Origin: an uncultured Paracoccaceae bacterium
GTDB taxonomy: Bacteria; Pseudomonadota; Alphaproteobacteria; Rhodobacterales; Rhodobacteraceae
Length of the DNA stretch: 64,000 bases
Direction: 5' to 3'
Assembly: GCA_947498415.1 (NCBI GenBank)
Contig: CANMKB010000002.1
Location: 186,001 to 250,000 of the forward strand
Under the pieces are notes generated by a model that was given only the letters and a program-made list of their open reading frames with translations, did not search any database and was not told the origin of the DNA. Position numbers and translations under genes: made by a program. Shown piece by piece: positions 35,080 to 43,118 of this stretch. The first letter of the stretch is position 1. Every line of letters begins with the position of its first letter.

Positions 35080-35934
35080 ATGAACGAGCTGACACCCGTG
35101 ACTGAAGCACCCGCCGTAGAAGCGAAGAAACCCGCCCTGCCCGATCCGCAGACCGTAACCGAAGTAAAACATTGGAACGATCGCCTGTTTTCCTTCCGCT
35201 GCACGCGCCCTGCGTCGCTGCGTTTCCGTTCGGGTGAGTTTGTGATGATTGGCCTGATGGGGGATCCGCACCCAGAGACTGGCAAACAAAAGCCTTTGCT
35301 GCGCGCCTATTCCATCGCGTCCCCTTCGTGGGACGAGGAAATGGAATTCTATTCCATCAAGGTGCAAGACGGCCCGCTGACCTCTAAGCTGCAGCACATC
35401 AAGCCGGGTGATGAAATCATCTTGCGCCCAAAACCTGTGGGCACTTTGGTGCATGACGCGCTGATCCCAGGCAATCGCATCTGGTTCTTTGCAACAGGCA
35501 CCGGCTTTGCGCCTTTCGCCTCCCTGCTGCGCGAGCCAGAAACCTATGAAAAATTCGATGAGATCATCATCACCCACACCTGCCGAGAAGTCAGCGAGCT
35601 GACCTATGGCCGTGAGCTGATCGAAGGCCTGAAAGACGATGAGCTGCTCAACGAAGTCATCGGCGAAGGGTTCTGGAAAAAGATCAAATACTATCCAACC
35701 ACCACCCGCGAAGAGAGCCCAAAGATGGGCCGCATCACAGACCTGATGAAGTCTGGCGAAGCCTTCAAGGACTTGGGTGTCGAGCCTTTGAACCCAGACA
35801 CAGACCGCGCGATGATCTGCGGCAACCTGGCGTTTAACCTCGAGCTGAAAGAAATGTTTGAGAACTATGGCCTTGAAGAAGGCGCAAATTCAAAGCCAGC
35901 GCACTATGTGGTTGAAAAAGCCTTCCTCGACTAA
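35080..35934 (+). CDS. fpr: Ferredoxin--NADP reductase
   Basis: A 284-aa FAD enzyme that moves electrons between NADPH and ferredoxin or flavodoxin. The FAD motif is RAYSIASPSWD, the NADP motif FATGTGFAPFASLLR, followed by MICGNLAFN and a C-terminal VEKAFLD. It lies 115 bp after the DUF934 gene, the loosest gap in the operon, so an internal promoter is possible. It probably supplies reductant to the CysI-type reductase. Confidence 0.92.
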   Translation: MNELTPVTEAPAVEAKKPALPDPQTVTEVKHWNDRLFSFRCTRPASLRFRSGEFVMIGLMGDPHPETGKQKPLLRAYSIASPSWDEEMEFYSIKVQDGPLTSKLQHIKPGDEIILRPKPVGTLVHDALIPGNRIWFFATGTGFAPFASLLREPETYEKFDEIIITHTCREVSELTYGRELIEGLKDDELLNEVIGEGFWKKIKYYPTTTREESPKMGRITDLMKSGEAFKDLGVEPLNPDTDRAMICGNLAFNLELKEMFENYGLEEGANSKPAHYVVEKAFLD

Positions 35935-35956
35935 GGCAGTCTGGTTGTGAACAAAG

Positions 35957-35991
35957 AAAGGCCCGCTCACGATACCGAGCGGGCCTTTTTG
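35957..35991 (+). terminator. Rho-independent terminator of the sulfate-reduction operon
   Basis: AAAGGCCCGCTC and GAGCGGGCCTTTTT form a 12-bp stem with an eight-base loop and T5 tail, 23 bp past fpr. Confidence 0.9.
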
Positions 35992-36112
35992 TATTTGAAC
36001 GACGATTACGCAGCTTTGCTAAGCGGGACAAAGCGCGCTTTTGTTACGCTCTGTCCGAACGGCTGGTTACGTCTTTAGGCTTTTTTGGGGCCGTTTCCTG
36101 TGGAGCGCCACT

Positions 36113-36970
36113 TCAGCTCAGGAACTGCTCTATCACCGCGGCTTGTTGCTTTTCGCCCGTCGGATCAAGTTCGGTCTTAAAGCGGGTGAAGTCCTCGCCC
36201 CATTTCGACGTACGGGTGCGGATCGGCGGGGTTTCGGCGTCCATGCATTTCATCACCACTGCTGCAACTTCATCCGCAGTTTGGTATATGTCTTCTCCGC
36301 TCTGACGGTTTTCAGCGCCGCCGATGTATTTCTGCAGGATCGGCAAATATTCGTCGTCCAACATACCGCCGGTGTTTTGCACGTGTTTCAGTACGTTGTT
36401 GGCAAATTCAGATTGGATGCCGCCGGGTTCAACCGTGGTAAAGTTGATCCCGAAATTTGGAGTAACGTAGCAAGCCAACGCCTCGGAATATCCCTCAACG
36501 GCGAATTTGGCGGCGCAATAGATTTCGTTGAACGGCTGTCCGACCAAACCACCGACGGAGGATATGGTGATGATATGGCCAGAACGGGCTTTACGCATAT
36601 GAGGCATAACCGCCTTGGTACAACGCACAACGCCCATAAAGTTCACGTCCATCACCCAGTCGATATCGTCTTCGCTCGCTTGCTCTGTCGTGCGTACAAA
36701 ACCTGCGCCCGCGTTGTTGATCAGCGTGTCTATGCGGCCCTCAGCGCCAATGATTGTGTCAACGGCGGCCTTGACGGACGCTGTGTCCTGCACGTCAAGC
36801 TGCAGAATGTTCAGCGAAACATCAGCCTCAGAGGCGGCGGCTTCAAGGCTACCTTTCTTGGCCAAATTGCGCATAGTTGCATAGACCCGGTGGCCTGCTC
36901 GAGCGGCTTGAATCGCAAGACTGATGCCAAGCCCGGTTGAGGTTCCGGTGATGAGGACGACTTTATGCAT
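36113..36970 (-). CDS. Short-chain dehydrogenase/reductase
   Basis: A 285-aa Rossmann-fold oxidoreductase. The cofactor motif is TGTSTGLG near the N-terminus, NNAG at about 85-88, and the catalytic residues appear as Ser in ITISSVGG and YCAAKFA (Y-x3-K). The C-terminal extension (about 200-285) is longer than the core. ATG 36970 is chosen; upstream frame to 37021 overlaps the operators. It is divergent from a TetR gene with two palindromes between, so it is the likely target of that regulator. Substrate unknown. Confidence 0.9.
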   Translation of the reverse strand: MHKVVLITGTSTGLGISLAIQAARAGHRVYATMRNLAKKGSLEAAASEADVSLNILQLDVQDTASVKAAVDTIIGAEGRIDTLINNAGAGFVRTTEQASEDDIDWVMDVNFMGVVRCTKAVMPHMRKARSGHIITISSVGGLVGQPFNEIYCAAKFAVEGYSEALACYVTPNFGINFTTVEPGGIQSEFANNVLKHVQNTGGMLDDEYLPILQKYIGGAENRQSGEDIYQTADEVAAVVMKCMDAETPPIRTRTSKWGEDFTRFKTELDPTGEKQQAAVIEQFLS

Positions 36971-36999
36971 AGGGACGCTTTCTTCGGTTAGGCAATAAA

Positions 37000-37039
37000 T
37001 GAGCAAATGCTCACTCTGCATATAATGAGCATATGCTCA
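37000..37039. promoter_or_regulatory. Twin palindromic operators of the TetR/SDR divergon
   Basis: TGAGCAAATGCTCA at 37000-37013 and TGAGCATATGCTCA at 37026-37039 are nearly identical palindromes, 26 bp centre to centre; both are flanked by AA and CT. A TATAAT (37021-37026) lies between and touches the second, so bound TetR should block the promoter. Confidence 0.75.
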
Positions 37040-37100
37040 CTGTCAATCTCAATGGGATGTGGCTAAACTGGCCTGGAACTCATCAACTCGGGAGAACCAC

Positions 37101-37694
37101 TTGGCGCGCACAAAATCCGGTGACAAACCAAATGCCCTACGCGCGGCGACAATTGGAGAGGTCGCTAAAGTTGGCTCAACCGCTGTCTCGGTCAATAAAA
37201 TCGCAAAGCGGGCGAACTTGTCTGTCGGAACGCTGTACCGTTACCATGAAGCAAAAGATGATTTGCTGTTCTGGGTCTTCAAACAGGTGAAATCAGATGT
37301 CCACGATGCAATGATGACAGCGGCGCACGAGAAGGACGGCGCTGCCGAGCGTTTGCGCGCAATGTGGTTTGCTCTTGTGGAGTATGGCTTCGCAGCCCCC
37401 CATGATTTCCTATTTGCCGAAATGATGTCGGCTGAACTCCGTGGCGCCTTTCAGCGGGATTTGGTGCTAGAAAAAATAGAACATGAAGTTCTTGCTGAAA
37501 TCCAAGCCGGCATAGACAGCCAAGTGCTCGTTCATGCACCTGTAAAAACCCTTGAGACCATTCTCGCGTCTCCTGCGATCACACTTGCCCGCCGGGCCTC
37601 TATAAGCGGTGTGCAAATGGAAAAACACGAATTGGACCGCGTGTTCGATCTTGTATGGCGCGGCATCGCACAAGTGGGGCCAGCCGAGTGGTAG
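37101..37694 (+). CDS. TetR/AcrR-family repressor
   Basis: A 197-aa regulator. The N-terminal HTH is VSVNKIAKRANLSVGTLYRYHEAKDDLL (about 35-62, in part), followed by a helical ligand domain. TTG 37101 is chosen since GGGAG lies 6 bases before it and MARTKSGDK is a typical TetR start; GTG 37059 is in frame but lacks a site. It is divergent from the SDR gene with paired palindromes between, which points to a local substrate-responsive switch. The ligand is unknown. Confidence 0.88.
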   Translation: MARTKSGDKPNALRAATIGEVAKVGSTAVSVNKIAKRANLSVGTLYRYHEAKDDLLFWVFKQVKSDVHDAMMTAAHEKDGAAERLRAMWFALVEYGFAAPHDFLFAEMMSAELRGAFQRDLVLEKIEHEVLAEIQAGIDSQVLVHAPVKTLETILASPAITLARRASISGVQMEKHELDRVFDLVWRGIAQVGPAEW

Positions 37695-37837
37695 CAGCGT
37701 TCTAGAAACAGGCGTTCACGCAGACCGCAGCATCCACCACTTTGGGCTCAAAGCAGACCTTCACTGCAAGCTAATGCCGGCTTGTTTTCGACACAAAAAG
37801 CAGTGGGTCTTCAACATCACCTCTTTAAAAAAATGAC

Positions 37838-38221
37838 CTAACGCATCACCTGTTTCAAACGTTTCTCCAGCCGTCCCATTTTCTCTGCCGATTGCAACAT
37901 CTGGGTGCGCAGGCCACGCATTTCAGCCAAGATCGCAGACAGTTCTGCTGGTGTAGCGAGGCTGTCTTCGGGCGCATCAAGCCCCTCACCTTCGCCCGTG
38001 AGCAACCACCCCAGCGACACGCCCAAGTTGCCAGACAGCATCGACAAGCGGTTGGCACGGGGTTCGGATAGATCGTTTTCCCATGCGGCCAAGGTCGAGG
38101 TTTTCACACCAATGCTTTTGGCGAGTTTGGCTTGACTGAGACCGACATTCTCGCGTGCGCCAGCAAGGCGATCTCCAAAGGTTGCTTCCTTTTCATCAAA
38201 CCAACTTGTTTCATCTGTCAT
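37838..38221 (-). CDS. XRE-family HTH regulator with C-terminal coiled coil
   Basis: A 127-aa protein. The HTH is LAGARENVGLSQAKLAKSIG then VKTSTLAAWENDLSEP, typical of Cro/CI-type domains (about 15-75). The C-terminal part (AELSAILAEMRGLRTQMLQS to MGRLEKRLKQV) is a likely coiled coil for oligomerisation. ATG 38221 is preceded by AAAGGGGATTTCGC. No phage or toxin gene is adjacent. It could bind its own promoter. Neighbours give no hint about targets. Confidence 0.85.
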   Translation of the reverse strand: MTDETSWFDEKEATFGDRLAGARENVGLSQAKLAKSIGVKTSTLAAWENDLSEPRANRLSMLSGNLGVSLGWLLTGEGEGLDAPEDSLATPAELSAILAEMRGLRTQMLQSAEKMGRLEKRLKQVMR

Positions 38222-38331
38222 GCGAAATCCCCTTTGCGTTGCAAGGATACTCACATGCTTGCGCCCGGTTGGCTAGGCAAAATTCAAAAACTGTGTTCGC
38301 GCATGAAATACCTAAGTCTTTCTTCATGAAC

Positions 38332-38360
38332 GAAAAACCGCGCCCCAATTGGGACGCGGC
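38332..38360 (-). terminator. Rho-independent terminator of the repeat-protein gene
   Basis: On the minus strand CCGCGTCCC-AATT-GGGGCGCGG is followed by TTTTTCG. It lies about 30 bp past the stop at 38391. Confidence 0.75.
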
Positions 38361-38390
38361 TGTTAACCAATTAAGATGTCTTGGGTTCGT

Positions 38391-39209
38391 TTACAGACCC
38401 AAAGCGCTCTTAACTTTATCCAGAGCGGCTTGCAGCAGTTCTGGGTTGTTTTGCGCTTGCTCAACGGCAGTGCTGAGCGCTGTCTTTTGGATCGCACCCA
38501 AGTCAGAACCGTCGATCATTTCCTTAACCTTACCAAGGTCAAAGCCCTCTGGGGATAGGATGTCTAGCGCAGATGTTGCGCCTTCGGTTGCTTCAGCGGC
38601 TGTATCAGTCGCTGCTTCGGTTGCTGTGTCTGCTGCATCTGTGGCGGCGTCAGTCGCGGCCTCGGTTGCTTCGGTCGCAGTTTCTGTGGCCGCTTCAGTC
38701 GCCTCCGCTGCAGTGTCGGTCGCTGCTTCGGTTGCTTCTGTTGCAGTGTCCGCTGCGGCTTCGGTGGCGCCAGTTGCCGCTTCGGTCACTGCATCTGCCG
38801 CGTCAGTTGCAACATCTGCAGCTGCTTCGGTCGCGTCTGATGCTGTGTCTGTCACAGCTTTCATCGCATCTTCGGCTTTTTCAGTTACGCCTTCAACGGC
38901 ATCAGAAACAGCTTCTTCAGCGGTTTCTTTTGCGGCTTCTACAGTTTCAGTGACAGTCTCTTCGGCCTTCTCCATCGCGCCTTCCACAGCCTCTGCTGCT
39001 TCGGTGACAGCTTCTTCTGCATCTTCTTTTACAGCTTCAACCGCATCGGTCACTTTGTCTGTCAGGCTTTCGGCTTCTTCTACAGCTGTCGGCGCTTCGA
39101 CCTCAGCCACTGGTTTTTCCATTGCTTCTTCGGCCGGCTTTTGGCCGAACTGAAAATAAGCCACAACGGCCACTGCTGCCGCAATTACAACCCAAATTAA
39201 ATTTTTCAT
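38391..39209 (-). CDS. Ala/Thr/Glu-repeat protein with N-terminal membrane anchor
   Basis: A 272-aa protein. Residues 1-20 (MKNLIWVVIAAAVAVVAYFQ) form one membrane helix. The bulk (about 45-215) is degenerate tandem repeats of Ala, Thr, Glu and Asp such as ATEAATDTAAEATEAAT, an amphipathic-helix pattern like that of LEA or apolipoprotein-type proteins. The last 55 residues lose the repeat and form a distinct domain (FDLGKVKEMIDGSDLGAIQKTALSTAV in part). ATG 39209 has GGGAG upstream. Likely an extended periplasmic or membrane-surface protein; function unknown. Confidence 0.8.
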   Translation of the reverse strand: MKNLIWVVIAAAVAVVAYFQFGQKPAEEAMEKPVAEVEAPTAVEEAESLTDKVTDAVEAVKEDAEEAVTEAAEAVEGAMEKAEETVTETVEAAKETAEEAVSDAVEGVTEKAEDAMKAVTDTASDATEAAADVATDAADAVTEAATGATEAAADTATEATEAATDTAAEATEAATETATEATEAATDAATDAADTATEAATDTAAEATEGATSALDILSPEGFDLGKVKEMIDGSDLGAIQKTALSTAVEQAQNNPELLQAALDKVKSALGL

Positions 39210-39408
39210 GGCTATTCTCCCACGGTGTGTTTCTTTTTCCTGAACAGGAATTGTCTTGGTGGAGCATGACATGACGCCTTGCGAAGACCACAACAAGGGG
39301 GAAAGTCGCCGCACTTGGCTCAATTCCGCCCATTAACTGCTTGTGTCGGCACAAAGCCGCATATAGTTTACGTGCCTAAATCGGCTTAATTATTGAAGGA
39401 TCAAAACC

Positions 39409-39954
39409 ATAGCCCGCAGACCACATAACGCGCCACCCCAGCGCGATACCGGCCCTCGTGTCAACGATCGCATTCGCTCTACTGAGATCCGCCTGATCGG
39501 CGCAGAAGGCGAAAACCATGGCGTTGTAACCCCTGCCAAAGCAATGCAGCTGGCACGGGACGTTGAACTTGATTTGGTTGAAATCTCACCAAACGCTACG
39601 CCCCCGGTCTGTAAGATCATGGACTATGGCAAATTCAAATACGAACAGCAAAAACGCGAATCTGAAGCGCGTAAAAAGCAAACCACGATTCAGGTGAAGG
39701 AAGTGAAATTCCGTCCAAACACCGACACGCATGACTACGAAGTCAAAATGCGCAACGTGGTTAAGTTTTTGGAAAAGGGCGACAAAGTCAAAGTCACCCT
39801 GCGTTTCCGCGGCCGTGAAATGGCACACCAAAACCTGGGCCGCGAGCTTCTTGAGCGCGTCGCAGAAGACACGAAAGAATTGGGCAAAGTGGAAAACATG
39901 CCTAAGATGGAAGGCCGCCAGATGATCATGATGATCGGCCCTCTGACGCGATAA
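39409..39954 (+). CDS. infC: Translation initiation factor IF-3, rare AUA start
   Basis: A 181-aa factor that prevents premature subunit joining and proofreads the start codon. The frame runs from ATA 39409, preceded by AAGGA with an 8-base gap. Its N-terminus translates as [19 protein letters not shown], the expected IF-3 start, while the first in-frame ATG (39544) would delete 45 residues of the N-terminal domain. The C-domain ([20 protein letters not shown]) is complete. Use of AUA fits the known autoregulation of infC by IF-3 rejecting non-standard starts. Confidence 0.93.
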   Translation: MARRPHNAPPQRDTGPRVNDRIRSTEIRLIGAEGENHGVVTPAKAMQLARDVELDLVEISPNATPPVCKIMDYGKFKYEQQKRESEARKKQTTIQVKEVKFRPNTDTHDYEVKMRNVVKFLEKGDKVKVTLRFRGREMAHQNLGRELLERVAEDTKELGKVENMPKMEGRQMIMMIGPLTR

Positions 39955-39977
39955 TACATCTCATCATGAGGTGAATT

Positions 39978-40010
39978 AAAACCCCGGCCAATGTGCCGGG
40001 GTTTTCTTTT
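39978..40010 (+). terminator. Rho-independent terminator of infC
   Basis: AAAACCCCGGC and GCCGGGGTTTT form an 11-bp stem followed by a T-rich tail. Confidence 0.88.
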
Positions 40011-40077
40011 ATGCGCTCTTGCCGGCTGTCTATGCATTTCGGCAGAGACCATTGGCGCGAAACACCAGATCTATATG

Positions 40078-40473
40078 TCACGCACAGGCCGTTGCTTCTA
40101 TCTCAAACAACAGCCCTGGAATCGCAAGGCGGGTCGCACCCAGCAGAGTCATAGGGGGTGCCACGTGATGGGCGCCAAAGCGCATACCCATCAGATCAAA
40201 GTTCTTCAATGCCTCATCCACATCCGTGGCATAGACCCCCAGTTTTACAACATTGCCGAGAGTCATTCCGGCCTCTTTCAGCACGGTCTCTAGGTTATCA
40301 AGCGCGAGGCTGATCTGCGCCCGCATGTCACCGATATGTTGTGGATTGCCTGCGTCATCCACGGCAGTTTGACCTGCGCAGATCACTTGGCGTGTGGCCC
40401 CATCCAAGACCTCTGCTTGATTGTAGCCTAGTTTAATCGACCAACCCCAAGGGTTCACAGCTGTCCGTTTCAT
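40078..40473 (-). CDS. RidA-family enamine/imine deaminase
   Basis: A 131-aa RidA/YjgF protein that hydrolyses reactive enamines from amino-acid metabolism. The catalytic Arg and Glu are in GATRLAIPGLLFEIEATA near the C-terminus, and GQTAVDDAGN plus the conserved region at KLGVYATD are present. It is divergent from the WYL regulator gene and may be controlled by it. The N-terminus (MKRTAVNPWGWSIKLGYNQ) is a family variant with an aromatic cluster. Confidence 0.9.
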   Translation of the reverse strand: MKRTAVNPWGWSIKLGYNQAEVLDGATRQVICAGQTAVDDAGNPQHIGDMRAQISLALDNLETVLKEAGMTLGNVVKLGVYATDVDEALKNFDLMGMRFGAHHVAPPMTLLGATRLAIPGLLFEIEATACA

Positions 40474-40560
40474 TGTTCAATTTTCCATGTTTTGGTGTCT
40501 GGCATGGGTTTAGAACGAAACAGTGCCAAAAATTGTCACCATTTGTGATAAGGTGCAGAT

Positions 40561-41280
40561 ATGAATGTAAGACTCAGACATGACGCCATAGTGCGCACCC
40601 TGCGCCGCAACGGCACTTCAACCATTGAGACACTCGCCCAAGAGGTTGGTGCCTCCCGTCGTACAGTATTGCGCGACATCTCTGCGCTGCGCGACCAAGG
40701 CTATGTGATTCATTCGGATGTGGGGCGCGGTGGTGGGCTTCAGCTTGATCCTCAATCCATGCAGGCCACGGCGAAACTTTCTGTGCCAGAGGTGTTTGCT
40801 TTGCTGATCAGCGTGGCCGCAATGCGTGCGGCTGGAAACCTGCCCTTTTCCGATCTTGCAGATGCGGGCCTTGCCAAGATCGAAAAGTCCCTGCCCCGAG
40901 ATAAAGTCAAAGACCTGCGTGCCTTTCTCGAGTGTCTGTATATTGGCCAGCTTTCCCCGCTACAGGATTTGTCAGACATGGGCAAAATCGACGACACTTT
41001 GTTGCCGGCCTTTGAAACCTGTTTTCTTAAGCGTCACTTTATGCGCTTTGCCTATCGGGATGCGAAGGGCCAACACACCCAGCGCGAGGTCGAGCCGCAG
41101 GCCATGCTGATATTGCCGCCCGTGTGGTACCTTGTGGGCTGGGATCCCATGCGGGAAGATTTTCGGCATTTCCGAATGGATCGCATCAGCCACCCCCAAC
41201 CAGTTGAAGACACAGAGTTTCGCCGCCGCCATGTGCCCTTTGAAGACGATGTTTGCCCCTATAGCGCTATGGAGCGCTAA
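40561..41280 (+). CDS. YafY-type HTH/WYL-domain regulator
   Basis: A 239-aa regulator. The N-terminal HTH is IVRTLRRNGTSTIETLAQEV to GASRRTVLRDISALRDQGY, and the C-terminal WYL domain includes MRFAYRDAKGQ and PVWYLVGWDPMREDFRHF, ending in RISHPQPVE. WYL domains bind small ligands or nucleic acids. AAGGTGCAGAT before ATG is the ribosome site. It is divergent from the RidA gene across 87 bp, so joint control is likely. It ends 10 bp from the converging GFA gene. Confidence 0.9.
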   Translation: MNVRLRHDAIVRTLRRNGTSTIETLAQEVGASRRTVLRDISALRDQGYVIHSDVGRGGGLQLDPQSMQATAKLSVPEVFALLISVAAMRAAGNLPFSDLADAGLAKIEKSLPRDKVKDLRAFLECLYIGQLSPLQDLSDMGKIDDTLLPAFETCFLKRHFMRFAYRDAKGQHTQREVEPQAMLILPPVWYLVGWDPMREDFRHFRMDRISHPQPVEDTEFRRRHVPFEDDVCPYSAMER

Positions 41281-41289
41281 GGGACGATC

Positions 41290-41676
41290 TCAATACGTTT
41301 CCAGCTTTTCCGCATCATCCTTGATGTCGTAATAGCCGCCCTTGTCCTTCGTAAAGATGTGCTTTGTAAGGACCATGTCAGATGTGTCATCCAAACAGCC
41401 CGAGGCAATGGCCAGCACGTTTGGTTGCGCATCCATCATATAAAACAAGCTTGATCCACATTGATTGCAGAACCCCCGTTTTGCGAAATCAGAAGAACGA
41501 TACCACGTTAGCCCGTCGTCTGCCTCAAAACGCACTTGATCCAGCGGTGCCACGGTAGAGGCCCAAACATGCCCGCTGGAACGACGACATTGCGAACAAT
41601 GACAGGCGGTGATCGTGTCTCTAACCTCACTTGCCTGAAACCGTACTGCCCCACATTCACATTGCCCAGTTCGCAT
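41290..41676 (-). CDS. GFA-family protein (Mss4-like zinc fold)
   Basis: A 128-aa protein with the GFA cysteine set: QCECGAVRF, CHCSQCRRSSG, and FCNQCGSSLFY, likely two zinc sites. The group includes putative formaldehyde-activating enzymes, but the biochemical label is weak. ATG 41676 has AAGGAGAGAGTG upstream; a start at 41697 has none. It is convergent with the WYL gene and divergent from the ArsR gene. Confidence 0.85.
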   Translation of the reverse strand: MRTGQCECGAVRFQASEVRDTITACHCSQCRRSSGHVWASTVAPLDQVRFEADDGLTWYRSSDFAKRGFCNQCGSSLFYMMDAQPNVLAIASGCLDDTSDMVLTKHIFTKDKGGYYDIKDDAEKLETY

Positions 41677-41742
41677 CACTCTCTCCTTTTCGCACAAGAA
41701 AACGGTGATCGAGTTTTAAGCGTTTTGCAATACGCACGTTCA

Positions 41743-41798
41743 TTCATCCATTTGGTTGACTGAGAGCTACTCACATGTTATTCACCCATATGGTTGAA
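41743..41798. promoter_or_regulatory. Twin operators of the ArsR/AHSA1 operon
   Basis: TTCACCCATATGGTTGAA (41781-41798) is a near-perfect 18-bp palindrome, and TTCATCCATTTGGTTGAC (41743-41760) is a partial copy 38 bp upstream. The second overlaps the start of the ArsR gene, so self-repression is likely. Confidence 0.6.
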
Positions 41799-42140
41799 CG
41801 AATAGATGACCAAGAACTGACCGAAATTCTAAAGGCCGCCAGTGACCCAACCCGGCGGGCCCTGCTGACATTGCTTGCCCAGCATGGCCCTTCTCGTGTC
41901 ACGGCCTTGGCCACCCACTTTGATATGAGTCTCAACTCTGTCTCCAAGCACATCAAAGTGCTGGAAAAAGCAGGGCTGGTGCAGCGCCGCACGGAATGGC
42001 GAGAACACATCATCGAAGTGCAGATGGCGCCGCTGCGGCGCATCGACATGTGGTTCACAGAACTTCGATCAATCTGGGCGCTGCGCCTGGATTCCCTTGA
42101 TGAGATTTTGACAACGGAGACTGCCAATGACGACGACTGA
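41775..42140 (+). CDS. ArsR-family HTH regulator
   Basis: A 121-aa regulator with a winged HTH: EILKAASDPTRRALLTLLAQ, then ALATHFDMSLNSVSKHIKVLEKAGLV. The metal-binding Cys of arsenic sensors is absent, as in members that control AHSA1-type genes. ATG 41775 has a weak GAG upstream; ATG 41790 (MVERIDDQEL) is the alternative and would place the operator wholly outside the gene. It overlaps the next gene by 14 bp, forming an operon with AHSA1 and DUF1761. Confidence 0.88.
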   Translation: MLFTHMVERIDDQELTEILKAASDPTRRALLTLLAQHGPSRVTALATHFDMSLNSVSKHIKVLEKAGLVQRRTEWREHIIEVQMAPLRRIDMWFTELRSIWALRLDSLDEILTTETANDDD

Positions 42141-42567
42141 ACCCAACACCGACCTTCGCCTGACCACTGATCGCGTGATCAAAGCTTCACCTGAAAAGGT
42201 GTTTAACGCCTGGCTTGATCCCAAAATGCTTGCGCGTTTTATGCAGCCCGGCCCAGATATGACCGTGCCCAAAGCAAGCTCTGACGCAACCGTCGGCGGT
42301 GGCTTTGAGATTGTCATGCGGGCGGGCGATCAGGATATTCCCCACAAAGGGACCTACCGCGAAATCTCTCCGCACGACCGTATCGTGTTCACTTGGGAAA
42401 GTGCCTTTTCCCCTGCTGAAAGCGAAGTCACCCTTGATCTGCGCCCAGACGGCGCTGGCACCCATATCACACTGACTCATGTGACCTTCTATGACGAGGA
42501 AACCCGCGACAACCACAATGGTGGCTGGATGAACATCCTCGCCACCCTCGCAAGCGTCGTAGAATAA
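42127..42567 (+). CDS. AHSA1/SRPBCC-domain protein
   Basis: A 146-aa SRPBCC protein of the AHSA1 group: TDRVIKASPEKVFNAWLDP at the start, GGGFEIVMRAG and the late THITLTHVTFYDE strand, and a final helix (WMNILATLASVVE). It overlaps the ArsR gene. The ArsR-AHSA1 pairing is common, with the SRPBCC protein as a possible ligand-binding partner. Ligand unknown. Confidence 0.88.
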   Translation: MTTTEPNTDLRLTTDRVIKASPEKVFNAWLDPKMLARFMQPGPDMTVPKASSDATVGGGFEIVMRAGDQDIPHKGTYREISPHDRIVFTWESAFSPAESEVTLDLRPDGAGTHITLTHVTFYDEETRDNHNGGWMNILATLASVVE

Positions 42568-42578
42568 GGGGAACGATC

Positions 42579-42953
42579 ATGGAAACGTTGAACTGGACGG
42601 CCGTGATCGTCGGAACCGTCGCTTCATTTCTGGCTGGATGGGCCTACTTCAGCCCACGCCTTTTGGGGCGCAGCTGGGCTGTGGGCTCTGGAATTGATCA
42701 AAACCCACCGGCCTCCATGCCGTGGATGGCCATGGGGCTTCAGCTGATTGCCTTGTTCATTTTGGCACTGGTTGTAGGTGTCACCGCCCAAACCGAAGCT
42801 CTGGGCACCGCCCTTTTGGCCATCGCGGCCGGGGCAACGCTTGTGATGGCCCAAGATGCATTCAGCCAGAAATCCACGACTGCGATCTTCATCGACGGAG
42901 GATTCGTTTTGGTTGCTGGTTTTTTGATGATTTTGGCGCAGGGTCTTTTCTAA
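42579..42953 (+). CDS. DUF1761-like membrane protein
   Basis: A 124-aa protein with four hydrophobic helices (AVIVGTVASFLAGWAYFSPR, MAMGLQLIALFILALVVGV, LLAIAAGATLVMAQDAF and TAIFIDGGFVLVAGFLMILA in part). The WAYFSP motif is typical of the DUF1761 family. It is 11 bp past the AHSA1 gene and is read with it. Function unknown. A hairpin follows. Confidence 0.83.
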   Translation: METLNWTAVIVGTVASFLAGWAYFSPRLLGRSWAVGSGIDQNPPASMPWMAMGLQLIALFILALVVGVTAQTEALGTALLAIAAGATLVMAQDAFSQKSTTAIFIDGGFVLVAGFLMILAQGLF

Positions 42954-42970
42954 CCCACCGCCACATCACA

Positions 42971-43012
42971 ACCAATGGTAAAGCGCATCCACAGCGGTGC
43001 GCTTTATTGGTA
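42971..43012 (+). terminator. Hairpin after the ArsR/AHSA1/DUF1761 operon
   Basis: TAAAGCGCA and TGCGCTTTA form the core stem, extended by ACCAAT/ATTGGT with a two-base bulge. There is no strong T tract, but the position right after the last gene fits a terminator. Confidence 0.55.
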
Positions 43013-43118
43013 TCAATTTGACCCTAATTTAGACCCCAAGGCTTGCTCGCCACATTTCAGCCGCATTCAGATTTTAGCGCATCGCTATTGATTAAATTGA
43101 TTACGAGTGCTGAGCCCC

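Noticed and set aside
33813..36970. Phage or transposon remnants around the TetR/XRE genes
   Set aside because: No integrase, transposase, terminal repeats or tRNA target site is visible; the XRE protein alone is not evidence.
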